Shown: piece by piece, positions 1 through 7,449 of the stretch
Layout of the letters: each line of letters starts with the position of its first letter
How positions within the stretch are numbered: position 1 is the first letter of the stretch
Assembly: GCF_963667405.1 (NCBI RefSeq)
Contig: NZ_OY763408.1
Coordinates: 1,759,757-1,823,756, forward strand
Source: an uncultured Sphaerochaeta sp.
GTDB taxonomy: Bacteria > Spirochaetota > Spirochaetia > Sphaerochaetales > Sphaerochaetaceae
DNA length: 64,000 bases
Direction: 5' to 3'
Program-made: the position numbers and the translations under genes
The notes under the pieces: model-generated
Databases searched by the model: none
What the model was told of the DNA's origin: nothing
The model's input: only the letters and a program-made list of their open reading frames with translations

Positions 1-1594
1 GGGAATACCGGCAACCGATAAGCTCATCAGTGTCATCCACCGGTTCATCCCCACACACGTGGGGAATACGCCTTGGTCACCACCTTTGCCATCGCCCTGT
101 CCGGTTCATCCCCACACACGTGGGGAATACATCTCACTTGCTGAGTTTTTCGCCTGCTCAACCGGTTCATCCCCACACACGTGGGGAATACTTCCCATCA
201 CCATTGATGAAGAGGTTCTCTTCCGGTTCATCCCCACACACGTGGGGAATACGACAGTCGCTCATTCAACCAGATGGTGAACATCGGTTCATCCCCACAC
301 ACGTGGGGAATACTCCCTGCCGTATGCGAAGCTGTCCGGCAAATGCGGTTCATCCCCACACACGTGGGGAATACACATACCCGTCACTGCCGTGCTTTCG
401 GTAGTACGGTTCATCCCCACACACGTGGGGAATACTTCCTATCCCAGAGGAGATAAGGAGAGAGCTACGGTTCATCCCCACACACGTGGGGAATACACAT
501 ACCCGTCACTGCCGTGCTTTCGGTAGTACGGTTCATCCCCACACACGTGGGGAATACTTCCTATCCCAGAGGAGATAAGGAGAGAGCTACGGTTCATCCC
601 CACACACGTGGGGAATACGCTTACTGTACGCAAGAGCCTGTCGCTGGAAACGGTTCATCCCCACACACGTGGGGAATACTCCTGTATGGCGTAGACGCCG
701 TTGCCCGTATTCGGTTCATCCCCACACACGTGGGGAATACTACAGGTGCTTCTCTACGCTCTGCAGCCACTGCGGTTCATCCCCACACACGTGGGGAATA
801 CTTTCTTGTCTCCATATGCAACTCCTACCATGTCGGTTCATCCTCACACACGTGGGGAATACTACTTGTGCCACCGAGGAAGAGGTTGTCTCATAGGTTC
901 ATCCCCACACACGTGGGGAATACGTTAACCCCAGCCATCGTTGCTTCTCTGATAACGGTTCATCCCCACACACGTGGGGAATACTATTTAGGCGAAGACC
1001 CCCAAGACGATGTTCTCGGTTCATCCCCACACACGTGGGGAATACGGGTTGGGCAGGTAGTTGAATACCAGGCTGTCCGGTTCATCCCCACACACGTGGG
1101 GAATACCCGAGGGTTGCAATGCCGTTGGGTTGTGCATACGGTTCATCCCCACACACGTGGGGAATACTTCTTGGTTCTCCTGTTCACAGCGATGCTGAAC
1201 GGTTCATCCCCACACACGTGGGGAATACAGCCCATGCTCTTCAAGTGCATCAGCTTCCTGCGGTTCATCCCCACACACGTGGGGAATACCTCTCCCGGCT
1301 GGGGAACCATGGGCTATGCAGGGGTTCATCCCCACACACGTGGGGAATACCACAGGACGCACAGAAGACAGAGACGCAAAAGCGGTTCATCCCCACACAC
1401 GTGGGGAATACTGACTTGAGCCACTCGGGATGGCCTTGGTATGCGGTTCATCCCCACACACGTGGGGAATACTCCTCGGTAAGTTCTCCCTTGACGAGCT
1501 CGCGCGGTTCATCCCCACACACGTGGGGAATACAGCTGCAGGAAGGGGATGCCCCGGATCTCGAACGGTTCATCCCCACACACGTGGGGAATAC
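1..1594 (-). CRISPR. Type I-E CRISPR array, 26 complete repeats, runs off the left edge
   Basis: Repeats begin at 42 and recur every 61 bp up to 1567-1594; the last 8 bases of another repeat lie at 1-8. On the plus strand the 28-bp core contains the hairpin CCCCAC-ACAC-GTGGGG and ends GGGGAATAC. A C precedes the core in 24 of 26 copies, so the functional repeat is 29 bp and the spacers are 32 bp. In crRNA orientation (minus strand) the repeat starts GTATTCCCC and ends GATGAACCG, the usual I-E form. Copies are nearly identical; the one internal variant I saw is a C-to-T change at 844. The two spacer units at 375-496 are repeated exactly at 497-618. The leader end is at 1595, next to cas2. Spacer targets are unknown. 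Confidence 0.98.
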
Positions 1595-1604
1595 TCTATA
1601 AGCT

Positions 1605-1632
1605 TGTATAGTACTTTTTCAAATACTAGCAA
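1605..1632 (-). promoter_or_regulatory. Likely array promoter within a very short leader
   Basis: Between the cas2 stop (1635) and the first repeat (1594) there are only 40 bp, A+T rich. On the minus strand they contain TTGCTA (1627-1632), a 16-bp gap and TATACA (1605-1610), which would start transcription just before the first repeat. The -35 box begins two bases after the cas2 stop codon. The promoter is inferred from hexamer match and spacing only. Confidence 0.5.
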
Positions 1633-1634
1633 AC

Positions 1635-1919
1635 TCATTCTTTCGATTTGACCGGATTACTCAATAGTAATATCCCATCAAAACTCTCAACTGACTTCGT
1701 TGGCTCTCCATTTATTTTGATCCCATAGGATTGTTCAGTATTCGCCGAATAAACCATTATTGCCGCAAGACCCCATTCAATGGTGATCTTCTCCCATAGA
1801 ACATCTCTTACACGGGCGCTCAAATCAGCCAAGAATACACCACTTTTTAGCTCAATAGCTAACCGCGACATCTCGCCCTTCTGAGAAGGGGTCGATTTCT
1901 CCAGCATAATCACTACCAT
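1635..1919 (-). CDS. cas2: CRISPR-associated endoribonuclease/integrase subunit Cas2 (type I-E)
   Basis: A 94-residue protein of the Cas2e (CasD-type, E. coli-like) form. Cas2 is the dimeric core of the Cas1-Cas2 complex that inserts new spacers at the leader end. The N-terminal strand MVVIMLEKS, the segment RLAIELKSGVFLADLSARVRD and the later SANTEQSYGIKING line up along the whole length with known Cas2e proteins. The first beta strand fixes the start at 1919, so the gene overlaps the end of cas1 by 68 bp, more than usual. It is the last gene of the cas operon and stops 40 bp before the first repeat. Confidence 0.95.
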   Translation of the reverse strand: MVVIMLEKSTPSQKGEMSRLAIELKSGVFLADLSARVRDVLWEKITIEWGLAAIMVYSANTEQSYGIKINGEPTKSVESFDGILLLSNPVKSKE

Positions 1920-2736
1920 ACATAAGATCCTTCAAGTCAGGAATAATCCGCTTCATCAGTTTTTGTTCTTTGAACAAATCGCGCAAGGTATACCTGACTC
2001 TACGTTCGACATCCTCATGTGATTCGCTCACAACTTGAAAAGCAACTGGTATTGAAGTTTCAGTTTTATACAAATCAGCAATATCATACACAAAAGACAG
2101 TTGTTTGCCCGTATGTACGAATCCTATCGCAGGAGAAAAACCACATGCCAAGATAGCAGCATGGACTACGCCATAAAGACATGCATTGGCCGATGAAAGA
2201 GCTCTGTTGATTGGATTTCCAAAATCCCAATTACTTTGATCATAGTCACGTCTATCCCATTCTACACTATACAATTGGGAAAATTGCTCATAGGCTCTTC
2301 TTACTCGTATCCCTTCAAGACCCCGAAGTTGCTCAATACTAAGCTCTTTACTAACCGTTTCAATAAACCTTTTTTGATACATAGACCGCGCAACGCCCAA
2401 TCGAGTATCTTCGTTTGAATAGACCTCAATTTGGCGCAACAAATTCTTCGCTGAGTAGGTACCAGAATATCCAGAAGAATAAAACCGAATACCCATCTCT
2501 CCTGTCCATGCAAGAAGGCAACGGCTTTCAGAAATCCTTTTGATCGCCTCATGGGTGATTGAAGTTCCTGGACCCAGCATCAAAAGGCATAAGGTTTCTA
2601 TCGGTACGGGGACAACCCTATCTAGATAGTGAAATCCAATCGACTTTTGATGCTGGTCAATCATTCCTTTCTCAAAGTAAAGATAAGACCATGAATCTTC
2701 AAATTTCGGGATTCCTTGAAGATTTACATTTTTCAT
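1852..2736 (-). CDS. cas1: CRISPR-associated integrase Cas1 (type I-E)
   Basis: A 294-residue Cas1, the metal-dependent DNA integrase of spacer acquisition. The segment LRGLEGIRVRR supplies the conserved catalytic Glu, and GFVHTGKQLSFVYDIADLY supplies the His and the two Asp residues; NACLYGVVHAAILACGF is also typical of the I-E branch. I choose the ATG at 2736 (MKNVNLQG) because AAGAAGG lies just upstream, inside the end of cas6e; an in-frame ATG at 2769 would add 11 residues and run into cas6e. The C-terminus overlaps cas2 by 68 bp. Confidence 0.97.
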   Translation of the reverse strand: MKNVNLQGIPKFEDSWSYLYFEKGMIDQHQKSIGFHYLDRVVPVPIETLCLLMLGPGTSITHEAIKRISESRCLLAWTGEMGIRFYSSGYSGTYSAKNLLRQIEVYSNEDTRLGVARSMYQKRFIETVSKELSIEQLRGLEGIRVRRAYEQFSQLYSVEWDRRDYDQSNWDFGNPINRALSSANACLYGVVHAAILACGFSPAIGFVHTGKQLSFVYDIADLYKTETSIPVAFQVVSESHEDVERRVRYTLRDLFKEQKLMKRIIPDLKDLMYGSDYAGEIDPFSEGRDVAVSY

Positions 2737-2738
2737 GC

Positions 2739-3425
2739 CTAGACCTTCTTTATCATCAAAAGACCACAACCAAAAGCTCTGGATTTGCCCAATCCTTGGT
2801 TTAGGGTCCTATAGAATAAACCCACATTGGACACAGTCAAGCTACCGCTATAGTCTATGACACCTATTTGAATTCTTTGCTTATCCTTTCTGGAATTCAT
2901 CTCAAAACGTTGATAGCCTTCTACAAGAACAGTATCCCGAGAAACGGAGAATCCATTTGATTCAGCTCGCTCTAAAAGCCATTGCATGGCACTATTCTGG
3001 AGGATTTCTGCTTTTGAAACCCTCTCCGTTTCGGGAGCTGCTTTGTTCTTTGCTAGCGCATCCATGTAGACATCATCCCGTTTTCTTTTCTTGGAATCAG
3101 TTCCCATTGGCATTTTGGTAACAACTGGATTCACCCTCAGGTTGAAATGATAATGATTGCCTACCTTTATCTTGGGTTCATAGAGTTTTGCATCAATCTC
3201 CCATGTAGGCAAATTTTCCAAGGGCTTTCTGCTTGATAACACAAAAAACTGCTGGAAGGCATCAGTATCGAATCTTCTATATAGGAAATCCCGGTCAGCG
3301 TCCTTATCATGGGGGAACAGCTGCCAAATGAACTTATGCTCCTCACCAATATTTCCAACTGACAACTTCAGATACTTCTGAGAATGAGCAAGCTCAACAG
3401 GCCTACGTATTCTGCTGAAATACAT
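2739..3425 (-). CDS. cas6e: pre-crRNA endoribonuclease Cas6e
   Basis: A 228-residue Cas6e/Cse3. It cuts the repeat hairpin in the CRISPR transcript and stays bound to the 3' handle as a Cascade subunit. MYFSRI at the N-terminus, HKFIWQLFPHDKDADRDFLYR (His30 is the candidate catalytic residue) and the glycine-rich C-terminal GLGKSRAFGCGLL are family hallmarks. The start has a strong AGGAGGGG site and lies 23 bp inside the end of cas5e. Its stop is followed directly by cas1, so expression is probably coupled. Confidence 0.96.
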   Translation of the reverse strand: MYFSRIRRPVELAHSQKYLKLSVGNIGEEHKFIWQLFPHDKDADRDFLYRRFDTDAFQQFFVLSSRKPLENLPTWEIDAKLYEPKIKVGNHYHFNLRVNPVVTKMPMGTDSKKRKRDDVYMDALAKNKAAPETERVSKAEILQNSAMQWLLERAESNGFSVSRDTVLVEGYQRFEMNSRKDKQRIQIGVIDYSGSLTVSNVGLFYRTLNQGLGKSRAFGCGLLMIKKV

Positions 3426-4149
3426 TTTCCCCTCCTACGTATTGAATGAATTCTTTCCGTTCACCATATTGCCAGCTCTTTCTGCTCACCAACCGGTCGT
3501 TCTTTGTTACAATCATGATTGTACCTTCAGACTTCTTAGGCAAAGTCTCTGAATACAGCATATAAGAGGCATTCCTATCCAATTTGGGAATGATCTGCAA
3601 CAAATCCCCATTGAAGCCAGGAATAGTCAATGCTTTGCATACGTCGTCTGAATCAATGACCTCTGCTTTGAAGGGAAGTGCCGGCGGGCAAGATTTTCGA
3701 CCTAGATATGGTGAGAATTTTGGGTACGACAGTGCTTCTTGAAGCTTAACTAAATCAAATACTCCAGAAGCACTCCATACAGCTACACGGTAATAAGAAT
3801 CCATTCGATAATCTCTCGTTGAAATGATTGTGTTCTGCTTCTTTAGTGATAACTCGTCTTTTCGTGTCACTATGGTACGACGCTTCATTTGAACATCAGG
3901 TGGTACTTGAATCGTATGAAAATCTCTCAGTAATTTTCCGGAATGCAAAACCAGCACTGCTATTCGCAAATCATCGTCAAGAGCTTTTAGTCGATCTTCA
4001 TCCTTCCTTCTAAAGCCAAGAGAAGCGGCTAAAAGCCCGAGAACGGCTGATTTCGACGGATACGAGTACGTAGGCCTGTAATCTCCGACTGCAACATCAC
4101 CGAATGAAACAAATGGACCGTACAAATCGAATACAAGATATGTTGCCAT
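3403..4149 (-). CDS. cas5e: Cascade subunit Cas5e
   Basis: A 248-residue Cas5e/CasD, the Cascade subunit that holds the 5' handle of the crRNA. The N-terminus (LVFDLYGPFVSFGDVAVGDYRPT) followed by SYPSKSAVLGLLAASLGFRR is diagnostic. The ATG is preceded by AAGGAG, which itself overlaps the last codons of cas7e. The 3' end overlaps cas6e by 23 bp. Confidence 0.96.
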   Translation of the reverse strand: MATYLVFDLYGPFVSFGDVAVGDYRPTYSYPSKSAVLGLLAASLGFRRKDEDRLKALDDDLRIAVLVLHSGKLLRDFHTIQVPPDVQMKRRTIVTRKDELSLKKQNTIISTRDYRMDSYYRVAVWSASGVFDLVKLQEALSYPKFSPYLGRKSCPPALPFKAEVIDSDDVCKALTIPGFNGDLLQIIPKLDRNASYMLYSETLPKKSEGTIMIVTKNDRLVSRKSWQYGERKEFIQYVGGENVFQQNT

Positions 4150-4152
4150 TCA

Positions 4153-5232
4153 TCACTCCTTGACGCAAAATTCCATGAGTTCCATTAATGACCCTCGACC
4201 AGATATGACATCGAGAACAAGTGATTCATCACTGCAATTGCCATACGAAGCATCCATCTTCTCTTTGGTACTTTCGAGCTTCTGAATCGACTCGTTGATA
4301 ATATCGCCGCTGATATCCTTGATGAATGCCAAGGAAAGAGTTCTTGGTTGTTGGTTGCCCAACTCAGCAAGAATATAGTGTGCATATGCCCTGGATCCAA
4401 AGGAGTTCTGTTTACCTGTAGGAGCAACCTTTGCTGCACATTCCACCAACCCCTGGATGGTTTTTTCCCAGACGCCATCAGCCTGCTCATTGCAGCCACG
4501 TAGATTCTCCATCAGCAATTCTCTATCGATATTGATATATGTATAAAACACACCGGAAGCGAATTCAGTGTCACCCATATGACCGGCACCTTGGTCTTCC
4601 TCTCCCGCATTTAGATCATCAACAGCGGTGAAAAAATCATCCTCTACCACAATTTTTTGCACACTGAAAGCATGAGCAACCTGGATTGAAGCCTCAATGT
4701 TGAAAGAAGGATTACCAGCTAACATACGCCCAAAGAGAGCCATATCAGCAGCAGAAGTATCCACTCTCAACAACTTGAGCTGGGTTTCTGTCGGTTTTTC
4801 ATGTTTTTCAAGTAATGTCTTTACCAACTCCAAAGCTGCCGACTGCTCTTCGGGTGAGATGAAAGCCAATTGCTCAATATGCAAGTTAACAGGAAATTTC
4901 TCTTTCTCACTTTTTATTGCACCAAAACAGCCGGCAACACTGCGGGCCCATTCTTGCGCGGTTGCATCTTTGATACCACCTTCAAGCAAGAGCTTGAAGA
5001 CTGTCTCACCAAACCGTTTTGTCCTGATACCGTTTTTCCCTCCAATTTTGATCTCTCCAATCTTCTGCTCAAAAACATCTGAAGTTCTCCAAGCACGTTT
5101 CAAACTTTGAGATGATACGCGAAGCCTGGTAGTTCCTCCGACAATGGCGGTTTTCGGTCTGCCCAAATCATCCCTGTTTAAATTGGCTGGGGGGTACGAC
5201 GTCAACAAATGAATCTGCAAAAATTTTCTCAT
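4153..5232 (-). CDS. cas7e: Cascade backbone subunit Cas7e
   Basis: A 359-residue Cas7e/CasC (Cse4), which forms the six-fold backbone of Cascade along the crRNA. The N-terminus IHLLTSYPPANLNRDDLGRP, the motif LRVSSQSLKRAWR and a late GDTEFASGVFYTYINIDRELL are typical. AAAGGAG lies 8 bases before the ATG. A 39-bp gap separates it from cse2, the largest internal gap of the cas operon; I saw no terminator in it. Confidence 0.97.
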   Translation of the reverse strand: MRKFLQIHLLTSYPPANLNRDDLGRPKTAIVGGTTRLRVSSQSLKRAWRTSDVFEQKIGEIKIGGKNGIRTKRFGETVFKLLLEGGIKDATAQEWARSVAGCFGAIKSEKEKFPVNLHIEQLAFISPEEQSAALELVKTLLEKHEKPTETQLKLLRVDTSAADMALFGRMLAGNPSFNIEASIQVAHAFSVQKIVVEDDFFTAVDDLNAGEEDQGAGHMGDTEFASGVFYTYINIDRELLMENLRGCNEQADGVWEKTIQGLVECAAKVAPTGKQNSFGSRAYAHYILAELGNQQPRTLSLAFIKDISGDIINESIQKLESTKEKMDASYGNCSDESLVLDVISGRGSLMELMEFCVKE

Positions 5233-5271
5233 TTTCTAACTCCTTTGAATTTCTCAATAGCTTAATTGCAA

Positions 5272-5802
5272 TCAATATATATCTTTCTGAAGATAATATT
5301 GGGATGCCCAACTCTTCTTCGTCTGTTCATTCCAAAAATAGAGAGACTGGATTAGATTTCTGACATCAGCTTTCTTGCCGAGCATTTTGACTATGCGAAT
5401 CATGATAATGTACAACTCTGCACTCTCATCAGTTCGCAAGATTTTACGGAATCGAAGATCACTAATTGTTGGTCTATCACTCCCCTGTTGCTTCATTCCC
5501 ATGGATTTGGCAATTGGACATCCGGGATTGTCTTGTTCAACATGTGCAAGAATCCCGGCAATGAAAGGAAGCCGAGAAGCAAGTGGGCCAGAGAATTGCT
5601 TCATTCCTTCAATCTCTAGCACAGAGTCCAATAACTTGTAATAAACACTCTGCAGTGCAACTTCATCAGGACTCTTCAACCGCCTTAACATCGCCCTTTC
5701 CCCCGATGCATGGGGACCCTGAATCATAAGCCACCATTTCACAACCTGCTCCAAAACCAATGGAAACGCATTTGTACTTCGGATTTCTGAAGAGTTTTCC
5801 AT
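5272..5802 (-). CDS. cse2: Cascade small subunit Cse2
   Basis: A 176-residue Cse2/CasB, the helical small subunit (two copies per Cascade) that stabilises the crRNA and the displaced strand. Recognition rests on position and on the pattern GERAMLRRLKSPDEV, RLPFIAGILAHVEQ and RFRKILRTDESAELY. The ATG at 5802 shares its A with the cse1 stop (TGATG). An adjacent in-frame GTG at 5805 could serve instead. GGGGGA lies 7 bases upstream of the ATG. Confidence 0.93.
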   Translation of the reverse strand: MENSSEIRSTNAFPLVLEQVVKWWLMIQGPHASGERAMLRRLKSPDEVALQSVYYKLLDSVLEIEGMKQFSGPLASRLPFIAGILAHVEQDNPGCPIAKSMGMKQQGSDRPTISDLRFRKILRTDESAELYIIMIRIVKMLGKKADVRNLIQSLYFWNEQTKKSWASQYYLQKDIY

Positions 5803-7436
5803 CACACATCCCCCTTTGTTTTTTTCGTAGGCTTCGTAGGGAGCCCTAAAATCTTTTCGCGTATCTTTTTGCCCATGTTGTTCCCAATAAGGGCATTCCG
5901 TGCCGTGATCACTCGAGGAATACCTGATTTACTTTTCCCTGAATCTAGAGATACTTGTTCCGCATATTCGTCAAAAATCCTCAGTGATGCACGATTTAGA
6001 TACTGTAGCCAGGTCTCATACATGCCTTGATAATCGATATCCCCATGATTCATGAGCTCTTCACATTTCCGGATTCTTTGGTAATACTCGTGTTCCGTGG
6101 AAGCCCAAAATTCACTCTCAAGATAGCTCAAATCTCCTCTCACCTTTGCACCTGGATTTAACCATGATTCCTTCACGGCATTATTGGTATTCTTGGCAAT
6201 AGCATTTGCTGATTCTGCCAACCGAGTGGAGTGCTCCACCAATTCTTCTCGGATTTCTACAGGTACAAGCCAATACGGCATTTCAGATTCGTACCAACAC
6301 CTTGCTTTCATGTTGTCCATATCATATCCGGACACTTTTACACGGACCCCGCATTCAACCATGGATTTTTTAAGATCTCTCAACCTTCTGTCCAATACTT
6401 GCAAAGTAATCGGCCTAGGATTCAAACTGCTGTTTGAGGCGATGTACAGTGGCCAGTGCCTGTACGTAAAACCACCCGGCTGTGGATGAACAGGAAGTTT
6501 CAGTCCATCCTTGTCTGAATAGTATGGAGACAGCGGATGAATTATGCCTTCTCCATAGTTAATACCCCAAGGAAGTGACTTGTAATACTGATAGAGCAAG
6601 ACATTTTCAGTGCCACATACATCACAAGTCCCGATGGATGTCTTACAACCAATCAGATTAATCCTTCTTGGCATCCCCCAATAAGTTTGGAATGGATGTA
6701 TGTGTTTTGCTGTTGTCTCTGAACCTTTTTCATTGCTTACCTTAATGTTTCCGATCCATGGATACTTTGCTTCAGGTCTAATAAGGGATGAATTGCACTG
6801 GGTCCTCTCCTGATCTTTCTGTACCAGGACATTCAACCAAACCAAGTGCCACAGTGTATCAAATGCTTTATCATAGCCGTCCGGAATGATGATGGCAGTA
6901 AGTGGCCCTCCTCCTCTAAGAGATGTTCTGATGCCGGCGCCACCAGCAGGAGCATTCACATTAAGAGTATACAAAGCTGTTGCCGTGCAAGCCTCACACA
7001 AGCCTTTCACACCGTCTCGTTTCACAAAATGATCAGTATTCATTTCAATGGTGTTATCACCAGGCGCATCAATCAACAAACCTGCAATGGGTTTGGTTTT
7101 TGCATCATGAAGAGATGACTCTTGCATGAAGCTGACTGTGTCGCCTACAAGTTCGAAATACTCCAGTTCTTTCTCCATAGCCTCGGACAATACATCTTGT
7201 GAAGGAGGATTACGAAACAAGGCGACCCATTCGACTTCACTGGTTGGAGTCATGACTGTCTGTATCAGCCCAATAAGAAATTGCAGGAGAGATTCTTTGA
7301 AATCCGGCCTGACAGCATCAATTGAGTGATATGGATCTTCATCAATTCCATTCGTCAAGTCACAGGGTCGTATCAACTCTCTTTTATGAGAATCTCTTCT
7401 TTTTACCGGTATCCAAGCATCATGCAATAAATTCAT
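5802..7436 (-). CDS. cse1: Cascade large subunit Cse1
   Basis: A 544-residue Cse1/CasA (Cas8e), the large subunit that reads the PAM and recruits Cas3. MNLLHDAWIPVKRRD is the canonical N-terminus, with RPDFKESLLQFLIGLIQT soon after. Two CXXC pairs, CEAC near residue 148 and CDVC near residue 268, suggest a structural metal site of the sort known in some Cse1 proteins; this is inference. The gene starts 13 bp after cas3 and overlaps cse2 by one base. Confidence 0.96.
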   Translation of the reverse strand: MNLLHDAWIPVKRRDSHKRELIRPCDLTNGIDEDPYHSIDAVRPDFKESLLQFLIGLIQTVMTPTSEVEWVALFRNPPSQDVLSEAMEKELEYFELVGDTVSFMQESSLHDAKTKPIAGLLIDAPGDNTIEMNTDHFVKRDGVKGLCEACTATALYTLNVNAPAGGAGIRTSLRGGGPLTAIIIPDGYDKAFDTLWHLVWLNVLVQKDQERTQCNSSLIRPEAKYPWIGNIKVSNEKGSETTAKHIHPFQTYWGMPRRINLIGCKTSIGTCDVCGTENVLLYQYYKSLPWGINYGEGIIHPLSPYYSDKDGLKLPVHPQPGGFTYRHWPLYIASNSSLNPRPITLQVLDRRLRDLKKSMVECGVRVKVSGYDMDNMKARCWYESEMPYWLVPVEIREELVEHSTRLAESANAIAKNTNNAVKESWLNPGAKVRGDLSYLESEFWASTEHEYYQRIRKCEELMNHGDIDYQGMYETWLQYLNRASLRIFDEYAEQVSLDSGKSKSGIPRVITARNALIGNNMGKKIREKILGLPTKPTKKTKGDV

Positions 7437-7449
7437 CTTCCCCCCTTTT

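Noticed and set aside
30..1651. Long plus-strand reading frames across the CRISPR array
   Set aside because: The repeat has no stop in the forward frames and the 61-bp period shifts frame each unit, producing the well-known false peptides such as GSSPHTWGI and VHPHTRGEY.
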